This document shows positions 43,205 to 51,094 of a DNA stretch of 64,000 nt, in pieces. The stretch's first letter is position 1; every line of letters begins with the position of its first letter. The stretch is from Alistipes provencensis (GTDB lineage Bacteria; Bacteroidota; Bacteroidia; Bacteroidales; Rikenellaceae). The notes below the pieces were generated by a model. The model ran no database searches, had not been told where the DNA came from, and was given only the letters and a program-made list of their open reading frames with translations. The DNA lies in NCBI RefSeq assembly GCF_900083545.1, contig NZ_LT559262.1, positions 1,819,616 through 1,883,615 of the forward strand. The letters run 5' to 3'. Position numbers and translations under genes: made by a program.

Positions 43205-44305
43205 ATGAAATCCACCGTATTCACCAAGTACCACATCGCCGCGGGTGCCAAGATGGCCGAATTCGCGGGATACAACATGCCCATCGAATTTACGGGCATC
43301 AACGACGAACACATGGCCGTCCGCAACGGCGCCGGCGTCTTCGACGTCAGCCACATGGGCGAAATCTGGGTCAAGGGCCCCAAGGCGCTCGGGCTGTTGC
43401 AACGCATCACGACCAACGACGTTGCGAAACTCGTCGACGGCAAGGTGCAGTATACCTGCATGCCCAACGGCCGCGGGGGCATCGTCGACGACATCCTCGT
43501 TTACCGGGTCGATGCCGAGACCTACATGCTCTGTGTCAACGCCGCCAATATCGACAAGGACTGGGCACACATCTGCGCCGAGGGCAAGGCTTTCGGCATG
43601 GAGGCCGGTCACGGCAAGGAGCTCTACAACGCTTCGGACGAAATCTGCCAGTTGGCCGTGCAGGGACCTTTGGCCATGAAGATCGTGCAGAAGATGTGCG
43701 CGGAGCCGGTCGAGGAGATGGAGTACTATACCTTTAAGAAGATGCCGGTCGCCGGGTGCGATGCCATCCTCTCGATCACGGGTTACACCGGTTCGGGCGG
43801 CTGTGAGATTTACGTCGCCAACGAGGACGGGGACAAACTCTGGAAGGCCCTCTGGGAAGTCGGCGAGGAGTTCGGGCTGAAGAACATCGGCCTTGGAGCC
43901 CGGGATACGCTGCGTCTGGAGAAGGGTTTCTGCCTCTACGGCAACGACATCGACGATACCACCTCGCCGATCGAAGCCGGACTGGGCTGGATCACCAAGT
44001 TCGTCGAGGGCAAGGAGTTCATCGACCGCGCCGTGATGGAAAAGCAGAAAGCCGAGGGCGTTGCGCACAAACTCGTGGGGCTGAAGATGACCGAACGCGG
44101 CATTCCGCGCCACGGTTATCCGATCGCGTCGCCCGAAGGCGCCGGGATCGGGCATGTCACCTCGGGTACGATGTCGCCCTGCCTGAAGGTCGGCGTGGCG
44201 CTGGGCTATGTCGAGGCCGCCTATGCCAAACCGGGCACGGAAATCGCTGTCGTCATCCGCGAGAAACCCGTGAAGGCCGAGGTGGTGAAGATTCCGTTCG
44301 TTTAA
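43205..44305 (+). CDS. gcvT: Aminomethyltransferase (glycine cleavage T protein)
   Basis: T protein of the glycine cleavage system: it transfers the methylene group from aminomethyl-lipoyl H protein to tetrahydrofolate, releasing ammonia. The protein has 366 aa. Motifs: AGAKMAEFAGYNMPIEF, GVFDVSHMGEIWVKGP (catalytic region), LVDGKVQYTCMPNGRGGIVDDILVYR, ITGYTGSGGCEIY, LGARDTLRLEKGFCLYGNDI and the C-terminal VTSGTMSPCLKVGVALGYV. The other gcv genes are not in this window. It lies between the GNAT-like and DHODH-like genes on the plus strand. Confidence 0.96.
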   Translation: MKSTVFTKYHIAAGAKMAEFAGYNMPIEFTGINDEHMAVRNGAGVFDVSHMGEIWVKGPKALGLLQRITTNDVAKLVDGKVQYTCMPNGRGGIVDDILVYRVDAETYMLCVNAANIDKDWAHICAEGKAFGMEAGHGKELYNASDEICQLAVQGPLAMKIVQKMCAEPVEEMEYYTFKKMPVAGCDAILSITGYTGSGGCEIYVANEDGDKLWKALWEVGEEFGLKNIGLGARDTLRLEKGFCLYGNDIDDTTSPIEAGLGWITKFVEGKEFIDRAVMEKQKAEGVAHKLVGLKMTERGIPRHGYPIASPEGAGIGHVTSGTMSPCLKVGVALGYVEAAYAKPGTEIAVVIREKPVKAEVVKIPFV

Positions 44306-44333
44306 TGTTTAACAGATAGATACTTTATTTCCT

Positions 44334-45302
44334 ATGAAAGCGAAATATCTCGGGCTGGAACTCGCAAGCCCCGTCGTGGTCAGCAGTTCCCCCTATACGG
44401 CAAACATGCACAACGTCGAACAGTGCGTCCGCAACGGCGCCGGCGCCGTGGTGCTGAAATCGATCTTCGAGGAGCAGATTTACCGTCAGGCCGCCTCGCT
44501 GGACAAAATGGAGGGTTACGGCGATGCGGGCGAGTACCTCGAACGCTATCTGGGCGACGCCTACAAGGCCGAGCTGCTGACGCTCGTCTCCGATGCCGCC
44601 AAGACGGGCATTCCCGTCATCGGGAGCATCAACTGCATCGGTACGGGCGATGCGTGGATCGAGTATGCCTCGGCCATGCAGGCCGCTGGGGCTTCGGCGT
44701 TGGAGCTGAACATTTTCCTGCTTCCGACGGACCGGCAGGCTTCGGCGCAGGAGATCGAACAGCACTATGCCGATATCGTGCGCAAGGTCGCCGCCGGGGT
44801 GACGATCCCCGTGTCGGTGAAACTCCCGATGCGACTGACCAACGTACTCTCGGTCGGCGACGCCCTGCTGGGCCGCGGCGCCCGGGGACTGGTGCTCTAC
44901 AACCGCTTCTTCGAACCCGACATCGACATCGAGAAGATGTGCTTCGTGAACGGCGACCCGTTCAGCGAACCGACCGAACTGCGCAACGTGCTGCGCAGCG
45001 CTGCGCTGTGCGCCCACGCGCTGCCGCAGTTGGATGTAGCCGTCTCGACGGGTGTGCACGACGGAGCCGCCGCCGTTAAGGCCCTGCTCGCAGGCGCCGC
45101 CGTGGTGCAGGTCTGCACGGCCATCCACCGCCACGGTTACGAGGTGATCGGCGAAATCAACCGCTTCATCGACGAGTGGGCCGCCCGTCAGGGCTTCGAC
45201 TCGCTCGACGAGTTTTCCGGCCGCATGGACTACGGCTCCTCGGAGGGCGAGTTCTACCAGCGGGTGCAGTACATGAAATATTTCCCCCACGGCGAGGAGT
45301 AA
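44334..45302 (+). CDS. Dihydroorotate dehydrogenase-like flavoprotein
   Basis: TIM-barrel FMN protein of 322 aa, related to DHODH and the PreA group but distinct from the true pyrD at 61.8-63.0 kb. Motifs: KYLGLELASPVVVSSSPYT, NGAGAVVLKSIFEEQ, PVIGSINCIGTGDAWIEYA, ASALELNIFLLPTD (the position where classic enzymes have NxSCPN, here NIFLLP), IPVSVKLPMRLTNV, VSTGVHDGAAAVKALLAGAAVVQVCTA. The missing SCPN loop means the classic catalytic Cys or Ser is absent, so the substrate probably differs. Family members are widely annotated only as dihydroorotate dehydrogenase-like. Confidence 0.85.
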   Translation: MKAKYLGLELASPVVVSSSPYTANMHNVEQCVRNGAGAVVLKSIFEEQIYRQAASLDKMEGYGDAGEYLERYLGDAYKAELLTLVSDAAKTGIPVIGSINCIGTGDAWIEYASAMQAAGASALELNIFLLPTDRQASAQEIEQHYADIVRKVAAGVTIPVSVKLPMRLTNVLSVGDALLGRGARGLVLYNRFFEPDIDIEKMCFVNGDPFSEPTELRNVLRSAALCAHALPQLDVAVSTGVHDGAAAVKALLAGAAVVQVCTAIHRHGYEVIGEINRFIDEWAARQGFDSLDEFSGRMDYGSSEGEFYQRVQYMKYFPHGEE

Positions 45303-45319
45303 CCGCCGCCGGATATGAA

Positions 45320-45353
45320 AACCCCCGGATGCTTGCCGAAGCATCCGGGGGTT
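45320..45353. terminator. Bidirectional terminator after the DHODH-like gene
   Basis: AACCCCCGGATGCTT (45320-45334), loop GCCG, AAGCATCCGGGGGTT (45339-45353), a perfect 15-bp stem with an A-rich left and T-rich right flank. It serves the converging HD gene too. Confidence 0.88.
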
Positions 45354-45356
45354 CTG

Positions 45357-45992
45357 TTATTTCGCGGTGGTCTCCGCATCGAACGTTTCGTTGAAGAGCC
45401 TCCGCAACTGCTGCGGGTCGCGGATGATCGCCCGCAGTTCCCCGAGCCGCCGGGCGTTGTCCGACTCGGCGATCCAGAGCCGCAGGTAACCCCCTTCGGC
45501 GTATTTCTTTTGCAGGTGGTCCAGACAGCGTGCATAATGCCCTTCGCGGTCGAGCGCGGGGTAGTTCGCCAGCCCGTACTGCACCGTGCGGCGGATGATC
45601 GTCGCGGGGTCGATCACCCGGTCGGCTTCGGCCACGATGCGGCCGTAGATCGTGCGGGGCGCATGGTCCGACGAGGCGCGGTGGTCCTCCACGGCTTCGC
45701 GCATCACCCCGAGCTGCTCTGCGGTGAACCGGCGGCGCATCTCGGCATCTTCCGTCAGGATGCGCCCGGCGTCGATGTGATGCCGCTCGCGTCCGTTCAC
45801 CAGCCCCGTGTCGTGGTAGGCGGCGATGGCGTAGACCATGTCTGTGTCCACGTCGTAGTGGGCGGCCAGCGCGAGACTCTGCGCAATGACCGTGCGGACG
45901 TGGTCCGTGCCGTGGGCGCGGTCGAAATGTTCGTAGCGGGGGATGATCTCGGCCTCGACATAGGCCACGAGCGATGGATCGGGTTGTTTCAT
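45357..45992 (-). CDS. HD-domain phosphohydrolase-like protein
   Basis: The protein has 211 aa starting MKQPDPSLVAYVEAEIIPRY. HD superfamily metal ligands: AHGTDHVRTVI (His), AAYHDTGLVNGRERHHIDAG (HD pair and downstream His) and an Asp near RIVAEADRVID. The layout matches small bacterial HD hydrolases with unknown nucleotide or phosphate substrates. The longer in-frame reading upstream passes through the promoter-bearing palindromic repeat at 46020-46100 and is not real coding sequence. Monocistronic. Confidence 0.82.
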   Translation of the reverse strand: MKQPDPSLVAYVEAEIIPRYEHFDRAHGTDHVRTVIAQSLALAAHYDVDTDMVYAIAAYHDTGLVNGRERHHIDAGRILTEDAEMRRRFTAEQLGVMREAVEDHRASSDHAPRTIYGRIVAEADRVIDPATIIRRTVQYGLANYPALDREGHYARCLDHLQKKYAEGGYLRLWIAESDNARRLGELRAIIRDPQQLRRLFNETFDAETTAK

Positions 45993-46019
45993 GCGGCGAA
46001 GATACATAAAAATTTTATG

Positions 46020-46100
46020 TATCTTTGGCTTCGCCTTAGATACTCCCGCTCGGCAATGTCCAAATAAATTTGACATTGCCCTCGCTTATCCGTATCTTTG
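46020..46100 (+). repeat. 81-bp dispersed repeat carrying -7 boxes at both ends (copy A)
   Basis: Begins with TATCTTTG (46020-46027) and ends with TATCTTTG (46093-46100). The centre holds an inverted repeat GGCAATGTC ... GACATTGCC. It shares the blocks GATACTCCCGCTCGGCA and TGCCCTCGCTTAT with copy B at 53400-53480 (opposite orientation, same length), but the central stems differ. Confidence 0.75.
46069..46100 (+). promoter_or_regulatory. Promoter of the ThrE-like genes
   Basis: TTTG (46069-46072), 20 nt, TATCTTTG (46093-46100), within the dispersed repeat; ATG 22 nt downstream of the -7 box. Confidence 0.7.
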
Positions 46101-46121
46101 CCCCCGGTTAAAGTTCAGGTT

Positions 46122-46889
46122 ATGAAAACAGCGGCGGAACTCAAGGAAATAGCGCAGTTCATCGCCGAGTATGCCACCCGGCTGATGGGGTCGGGCGTCC
46201 ACACTTCACGCGTGGTGCGCAACTCCAAACGGCTGGGCGAAGCGCTCGGGGTGCGGGTGATCGTGTCGGCGTTCCAGAAGGTCGTGACCTTTTCGGTCTG
46301 CGACGACGAGAGCGGCGAGATATACAGCGAGGTGGCCGACATTCCGCCCCTGCCGATCAGCTTCGAACTCAACGCCGAGCTGAGCGCCCTGAGCTGGGAG
46401 GCCTACGACCGCCGGATGCCGCTTCCGGAAATCCGGACCCGCTATGCGGAGATCATCGCCCGGCCGCGCCTCGACCCGATCTTCACGCTCATCCTCGTCG
46501 GCCTTGCCAACGCTTCGTTCTGCCGGCTGTTCGGCGGCGACTGGTTCGCCGTGAGCATCGTCTTCACGGCCACGCTGCTGGGCTTTTTCCTCCGCCAGCG
46601 CATGCAGGCCCGCGGATTCAACCACTATGTGATCTTCATCGCCTCGTCGTTCGCAGCCTCGATGTACGCTTCGGTGGCGCTGATGTTCGACACCACGTCG
46701 GAGGTGGCCCTCGCCACGAGCGTCCTCTACCTCATTCCCGGCGTGCCGCTCATCAACGGCGTGATCGACATTGTCGAGGGGCACGTGCTCAACGGCATCG
46801 CCCGTCTCACTTCGGCCCTGATGCTGATCGTCTGCATCGCCATCGGGCTGTCATGCACGCTGATGATCGTTAAAAACGGATTGCTATGA
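46122..46889 (+). CDS. Threonine/serine exporter ThrE-like, N-terminal subunit (DUF1212)
   Basis: First half of a split ThrE-type amino-acid exporter, 255 aa. A soluble N-terminal part (ELKEIAQFIAEYATRLMGSGVHTSRVVRNSKRLGEAL) resembles the amphipathic region of ThrE. About five membrane helices follow (IFTLILVGLANASFCRLFGG; NHYVIFIASSFAASMYASVAL; TSVLYLIPGVPLINGVID). The start is the ATG after the promoter. Its stop overlaps the start of the second half (ATGA), so the two subunits are likely made together. Confidence 0.88.
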   Translation: MKTAAELKEIAQFIAEYATRLMGSGVHTSRVVRNSKRLGEALGVRVIVSAFQKVVTFSVCDDESGEIYSEVADIPPLPISFELNAELSALSWEAYDRRMPLPEIRTRYAEIIARPRLDPIFTLILVGLANASFCRLFGGDWFAVSIVFTATLLGFFLRQRMQARGFNHYVIFIASSFAASMYASVALMFDTTSEVALATSVLYLIPGVPLINGVIDIVEGHVLNGIARLTSALMLIVCIAIGLSCTLMIVKNGLL

Positions 46890-47386
46890 TGCTGCTCGAA
46901 ATTCTCTCCGACGGATTTTTCGCCGCCGTTGCGGCCATCGGTTTCGGGGCTGTTTCCGATCCCCCGATGCGGGCCTTCCCGGTCATCGCCCTGCTGGCCG
47001 CCGTGGGCCACGCCCTGCGTTTCGTGCTGATGCAGAGCGGGATGGATATTGCCACGGCGTCGCTCTGCGCCTCGGTCGTGATCGGTGTCGGCAGCCTGCT
47101 GCTGGGCGGCCGCATCCGCTGCCCGATGACCGTACTGTTCATTCCGGCGCTGCTGCCGATGATCCCGGGCATGTATGCCTACAAGACGGTCTTCGCCATG
47201 ATTATGTTCATGCAGCACTTGGGCGACTCGGTGACCAGCGCCCAGTATTTGCAGGAGATTCTGCGCAACGGATTCGTGACTTTCTGCGTGATTTTCATGC
47301 TGGCGGCGGGTGCTGCGGCTCCGATTTTTCTGTTTAACAAGCGCGCCCATTCGCTGACGCGCAACAAAAAATACATTTCCGAATGA
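46886..47386 (+). CDS. Threonine/serine exporter ThrE-like, C-terminal subunit (DUF3815)
   Basis: Second half of the split ThrE exporter, 166 aa with about five helices. MLLEILSDGFFAAVAAIGFG, a Gly-rich helix AVGHALRFVLMQSGMDIATAS, VVIGVGSLLLGGRIRCPMTVLFIPALLPMIPGMYAYKT and a final helix FVTFCVIFMLAAGAAAPIFLF. The PALLPMIPGMYAY phrase is typical of the DUF3815 half. It overlaps both neighbours by 4 nt. Confidence 0.88.
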   Translation: MMLLEILSDGFFAAVAAIGFGAVSDPPMRAFPVIALLAAVGHALRFVLMQSGMDIATASLCASVVIGVGSLLLGGRIRCPMTVLFIPALLPMIPGMYAYKTVFAMIMFMQHLGDSVTSAQYLQEILRNGFVTFCVIFMLAAGAAAPIFLFNKRAHSLTRNKKYISE

Positions 47387-48108
47387 TGGACATTTTCTGG
47401 CGGACGATCGCCGGCTATAACGCCGCGACATGGCCCCTGCAGGCATTGCTGGTCGTTGCGGGCATCGTGCTCACGACGCTGTTGTACCGTCGGCCTTCGC
47501 CGCGCGTGAAGGTGGCGATGAAGGTCTACCTGACGCTGCTCAACGGCTGGATCGCCGCGGCCTATTACCTCTGGGCCTGTGCCGAGCGTCCTTACAGCGG
47601 TGTGATGGCGCTGTTCTGGGGCATAATGGCTGCCGTGTGGATTTACGATATCGTGGTGAATTACACCACCTTCGAGCGGACGCGCAAACACGACCGCATC
47701 GCGTTCGTTTTCTACCTCATGCCGTTTATCTACCCGCTCTTCTCGTTGCTGCGGGGGCTGGAGTTCCCGATGGTCACCTCGCCCGTCATGCCCTGCTCGG
47801 TGGCGGTCTTCACCATCGGGCTGATGCTCTCCTTTTCCAAACGGGTGAACCTTTTCGTGATCCTTTTCCTCTGCCACTGGGCGCTGGTGGGTTTCTCGAA
47901 GGTCTATTTCTTCGGCATTCCCGAGGACCTGCTGCTGGTCAGCGCTTCGGTCCCGGCGTTGTACCTCTTTTTCAAGGAGTATATCGACCTCAATTTCCAC
48001 CGCGACACCAAGCCCGACCTGCGGGTGATGAATTTCCTGCTGGCGGCGATGTGTGCCGCCCTCGGGGTCTTTTTCTCCGTGACCATCTGGCAGCAGTTTA
48101 TCGGATAA
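47383..48108 (+). CDS. DUF6064-like polytopic membrane protein
   Basis: The protein has 241 aa with about seven hydrophobic helices. MMDIFWRTIAGYNAATWPLQ at the start and SFSKRVNLFVILFLCHWALVGFSKVYFFGIPEDLLLV later match the DUF6064 family; no function is known. It overlaps the ThrE C-terminal gene by 4 nt, so it is translated from the same message and might modify or accompany the exporter. A hairpin terminator follows 17 nt after its stop. Confidence 0.75.
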   Translation: MMDIFWRTIAGYNAATWPLQALLVVAGIVLTTLLYRRPSPRVKVAMKVYLTLLNGWIAAAYYLWACAERPYSGVMALFWGIMAAVWIYDIVVNYTTFERTRKHDRIAFVFYLMPFIYPLFSLLRGLEFPMVTSPVMPCSVAVFTIGLMLSFSKRVNLFVILFLCHWALVGFSKVYFFGIPEDLLLVSASVPALYLFFKEYIDLNFHRDTKPDLRVMNFLLAAMCAALGVFFSVTIWQQFIG

Positions 48109-48124
48109 TCGGTGCGGTTGCATA

Positions 48125-48160
48125 AAAATCCCTCCCGAATCGTTCCGGGAGGGATTTTTT
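48125..48160. terminator. Terminator after the DUF6064-like gene
   Basis: AAAATCCCTCCCG (48125-48137), 8-nt loop, CGGGAGGGATTTT (48146-48158), then more T. Also works toward the minus strand, behind the rny tail repeats. Confidence 0.88.
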
Positions 48161-48200
48161 GTCTGTCTGCCGGACGCCGGATGGCGACCCGGGTCACAGT

Positions 48201-48540
48201 GGTTATTTTGCATAGGACACGGCGCGGGTTTCGCGGATAACGGTGATCTTCACCTGACCCGGTAAAAAAAGTCCCTCCTTATCAAAGGAGGGATTTAGGG
48301 AGGTTTGTCTGTTTGCCGGATGGCGTGCCCGGGTCACAGAGGTTATTTTGCGTAGGACACGGCGCGGGTTTCGCGGATGACGGTAATCTTCACCTGACCC
48401 GGTAAAAAAAGTCCCTCCTTATCAAAGGAGGGATTTAGGGAGGTTTGTCTGTTTGCCGGATGGCGTGCCCGGGTCACAGAGGTTATTTTGCGTAGGACAC
48501 GGCGCGGGTTTCGCGGATGACGGTGATCTTCACCTGACCC
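48201..48540. repeat. Three tandem 140-bp copies of the rny 3' end plus terminator
   Basis: GGCGCGGGTT begins at 48221, 48361 and 48501, exactly 140 nt apart. Each copy encodes (minus strand) the last 17 or so codons of RNase Y with its stop. The two outer units carry a hairpin TCCCTCCTT ... AAGGAGGGA (48272-48293; 48412-48433) with a following U-run. The middle copy differs from the gene by one base over the coding part; the outermost copy has several changes. Only the copy at 48483-48540 is joined to the gene. Confidence 0.9.
48405..48433 (-). terminator. rny terminator (second copy at 48265-48293)
   Basis: On the minus strand TCCCTCCTT, loop, AAGGAGGGA followed by CTTTTTTT. Located just after the rny stop; the same hairpin recurs 140 nt further in the repeat array. 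Confidence 0.8.
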
Positions 48541-50030
48541 GGGTACGTCATTTCGTCCTGAATCTTCTTGGCGATATCGTGCGACAGCCCCTCCGATTCC
48601 TGATCCGAGAGCTTGTCGGCTCCGACGATCACGCGCAGTTCGCGTCCGGCCTGAATGGCGTAGGTCTTCACCACGCCGGGGTACGACAGGGCGATGTCCT
48701 CCATCTCCTTCAGACGCTTGATGTAACTCTCGACCACCTCGCGGCGAGCTCCGGGACGTGCGCCCGAAATGGCGTCGCAGACCTGAATGATCGGGGCGAT
48801 GATCGAAGTCATCTCCACTTCATCGTGGTGGGCGCCGATGGCGTTGCAGACCTCGGGCTTCTCCTTGAACTTCTCGGCGAGTTTCATGCCGATGATTGCG
48901 TGCGGCAGTTCCGGTTCGTCGTCGGGCACCTTGCCGATGTCGTGCAGCAGACCTGCGCGGCGGGCGGTCTTGGGATTGAGGCCCAGCTCGGCGGCCATGA
49001 TGCCTGCGAGGTTGGCCGTTTCACGGGCGTGCTGGAGCAGGTTCTGGCCGTAGGACGAACGGTATTTCATCTTGCCGATCATGCGGATCAGCTCGGGGTG
49101 CAGTCCGTGGATACCGAGGTCGATCGTGGTGCGCTTGCCGACCTCGACGATCTCCTCCTCGATCTGTTTCTGGACCTTGGCCACCACCTCCTCGATGCGG
49201 GCGGGGTGGATGCGGCCGTCGGTGACCAGTTGGTGCAGGGCCAGACGGGCGATCTCGCGGCGCACGGGGTCGAATCCCGAAAGGATAATCGCCTCGGGGG
49301 TGTCGTCGACGATGATCTCGATGCCCGTCGCGGCCTCCAGAGCGCGGATGTTGCGGCCCTCGCGGCCGATGATGCGGCCCTTGACCTCGTCGCTCTCGAT
49401 GTTGAATACCGTCACGGCATTCTCGATGGCCGTCTCGGTCGCCACACGCTGGATCGACGCGACGATGATGCGTTTGGCCTCCTTCGTGGCGGTCATCTTC
49501 GCCTCTTCGATCGTTTCGTTGACGTAGGCGGCGGCTTCGGTCTTGGCCTCGGCCTTCATGTTTTCGATCAGGATGTTCTTGGCATCTTCCGAACTCATGC
49601 CCGAGATCTGTTCCAGACGGGCGTTCTGCTCGCGCTGCATCTGATCGACCTCCTCCTTCTTGTGTTCGAGGATCTGCAACTGGTTCTGCATCTGCTCCTT
49701 GAGCCGGTCGTTGTCGCGGAGTTTGTTCTCCAGTTCGCGCTGCTGGTTCTGCAGGTTCTGCTCGATCTGCTTGGCGCGCTGCTCACTCTGGGCGATCTTC
49801 TGGTTGCGTTCGTTGACCTGACGGTCGTATTCGCTCTTGAGCTGTATGAACTTCTCTTTCGCCTGAAGGATGCGCTCCTTCTTGATCATCTCTCCTTCGG
49901 CCTCGGCCTCCTTGATGGCGGCTTCGCGGCGCTTGCGGACCGACGTCTTGGTCACGAGGTTGGTGACAACCGCGTAGACCGCAACGGCGACCACTGCAGA
50001 GATGCAGGCAGTCAAAATGATGGTATACAT
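48483..50030 (-). CDS. rny: Ribonuclease Y
   Basis: Membrane-bound endoribonuclease that starts mRNA decay. The protein has 515 aa. N-terminal anchor [20 protein letters not shown], then a long coiled coil (about residues 35-170, very rich in Glu, Lys and Gln), a KH domain ([20 protein letters not shown]) and an HD domain with [12 protein letters not shown] and GAHHDEVEM. Ends AVSYAK, as usual. The 3' end is tandemly repeated downstream without starts. It lies downstream of a 6S-like RNA and zapA, a conserved order in Bacteroidales as far as I recall. Confidence 0.96.
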   Translation of the reverse strand: MYTIILTACISAVVAVAVYAVVTNLVTKTSVRKRREAAIKEAEAEGEMIKKERILQAKEKFIQLKSEYDRQVNERNQKIAQSEQRAKQIEQNLQNQQRELENKLRDNDRLKEQMQNQLQILEHKKEEVDQMQREQNARLEQISGMSSEDAKNILIENMKAEAKTEAAAYVNETIEEAKMTATKEAKRIIVASIQRVATETAIENAVTVFNIESDEVKGRIIGREGRNIRALEAATGIEIIVDDTPEAIILSGFDPVRREIARLALHQLVTDGRIHPARIEEVVAKVQKQIEEEIVEVGKRTTIDLGIHGLHPELIRMIGKMKYRSSYGQNLLQHARETANLAGIMAAELGLNPKTARRAGLLHDIGKVPDDEPELPHAIIGMKLAEKFKEKPEVCNAIGAHHDEVEMTSIIAPIIQVCDAISGARPGARREVVESYIKRLKEMEDIALSYPGVVKTYAIQAGRELRVIVGADKLSDQESEGLSHDIAKKIQDEMTYPGQVKITVIRETRAVSYAK

Positions 50031-50082
50031 TGACTCTTACATGTTTTTAGTTGTTATTAATTAGGGTTTTTTGTGTAGCCAT

Positions 50083-50288
50083 AAAAAAACCGCATAGGAT
50101 TCCTTATTCTTGTTTGACGAATCTGCCGATCAGTCATGTGTGGGGGCTCCGACAATCGCAATCTTCCAACGGTACGCCGTAACGTACTCCCCCGAAGGGT
50201 GGTAAGGCCTGATTTTGAAGCGCCTTGAGTTGCCCCAATTTAATAAATGTTCAGTTTCGCAAAGCTTTAAGGAATCTATGCGGGTAGA
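50083..50288 (-). ncRNA. ssrS: Candidate 6S-like RNA between zapA and rny
   Basis: About 200 nt, minus strand. The 5' part (CCGCATAGATTCCTTA, from plus 50283-50268) pairs with the 3' part (TAAGGAATCCTATGCGG, from plus 50106-50090) with one bulge, forming a long closing stem. U7 follows. Inside, TTTGCGAA pairs with TTCGTCAAA and GGGGC with GCCCC, with a hairpin ACCACCC-TTCG-GGGGAGT near the middle. A closed rod with a central bubble and a U-tail next to zapA is the pattern of 6S RNA. Family membership is inferred, not proved. Confidence 0.6.
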
Positions 50289-50372
50289 TTCTTGTATGTA
50301 AAAGAACGTTTTTCGTCGAATGCATATTGTCCGCGGCAGGCTCTCTCTCACCCCTGCGGCACGTCCCGGGCG

Positions 50373-50672
50373 TTACTTCTTCGGGTCGTTGAGATATGCA
50401 TCTATTTCCGTGCCGATTTTTTCCAACTGCCGGAGGTCTTCGTTGTCCACCTCGCGGCTCTGCCGCATGCCGACGTTCGCAATGGCGAACTTCAGCGCGG
50501 TCATCGACAGGTAGTCTTGGTCGTTCCAGTTCTTGATATTCTGTTGTTTTATCAGTGCGAGGTAGTTGTTCACCTCCCGTTCGGCCAGCCGGTACACCTC
50601 CTCTTTCCCGCTCTCGATGTTGAACGGATAGCTTTTTCCCGCTATTTTGAGGGTTATCGCCTGTTTTGCCAT
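50373..50672 (-). CDS. zapA: Cell division protein ZapA
   Basis: Small FtsZ-ring stabiliser, 99 aa. MAKQAITLKIAGKSYPFNIE and then EEVYRLAEREVNNYLALIKQ, DYLSMTALKFAIANVGMRQ match the ZapA globular head and the start of the C-terminal coiled coil (DNEDLRQLEKIGTEIDAYL). It is followed by the 6S-like RNA candidate and rny, and preceded by a coiled-coil gene. Confidence 0.9.
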   Translation of the reverse strand: MAKQAITLKIAGKSYPFNIESGKEEVYRLAEREVNNYLALIKQQNIKNWNDQDYLSMTALKFAIANVGMRQSREVDNEDLRQLEKIGTEIDAYLNDPKK

Positions 50673-50718
50673 TTTCCGTGTTTTTGTTTCGTCCTCGTTT
50701 GCATCCTGTGGGTCGGCC

Positions 50719-51030
50719 CTATTCGGCCTCCGGAGCCGCCAGCGGCTGCCCCAGCAGCGCGATGCACTTGTCTACCTCCCGCATAAGACGGTTGACGCGC
50801 GCCCGCGCTTTTTCCCGGTTCCGGCTCTCTCCCGCAAGACCTTCGGTCAGTTGCATGCGCGCCAATTCGGCGTCCAGCTCCCGGACACGCTCTTCCAGCG
50901 TGCGTTTTTCCGAGCGGAGCGTGTCCCGCTGTGCCGTCAGCTCCGTGCAGAGTTCCGACAGCCGTTTGTGGTCGTCGATAAGCTGCTTTACGCGGGCTTC
51001 GAGATTCGTTATCACGCTTTTGTCGGCCAT
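50719..51030 (-). CDS. Small coiled-coil protein upstream of zapA
   Basis: The protein has 103 aa starting MADKSVITNLEARVKQLIDD. Almost the whole length (residues 5-80) is predicted coiled coil with heptads of Leu (LTAQRDTLRSEKRTLEERVR). No enzyme motif, signal or membrane segment. It lies 46 nt upstream of zapA on the same strand; such a pair is common in Bacteroidales, and the protein could act in the division ring like ZapB. Function inferred from position and shape only. Confidence 0.72.
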   Translation of the reverse strand: MADKSVITNLEARVKQLIDDHKRLSELCTELTAQRDTLRSEKRTLEERVRELDAELARMQLTEGLAGESRNREKARARVNRLMREVDKCIALLGQPLAAPEAE

Positions 51031-51094
51031 GGTCTTCGGATCAAGTTCCGGTTTACTTCTCAAAGGTAAGGAAAAAACGGCAAAAAGCCAAAAA

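Noticed and set aside
44334..45302. Second true pyrD
   Set aside because: The catalytic SCPN/SSPN loop is replaced by NIFLLP, so it is only a DHODH-like protein; the real pyrD is at 61.8-63.0 kb.
45993..46076. N-terminal extension of the HD-domain protein
   Set aside because: It reads through the 81-bp dispersed repeat and promoter; the internal ATG at 45992 starts the family-like sequence.
48201..48540. CRISPR-like array
   Set aside because: Units are 140 nt with no repeat/spacer alternation and contain rny coding sequence; it is a tandem duplication.
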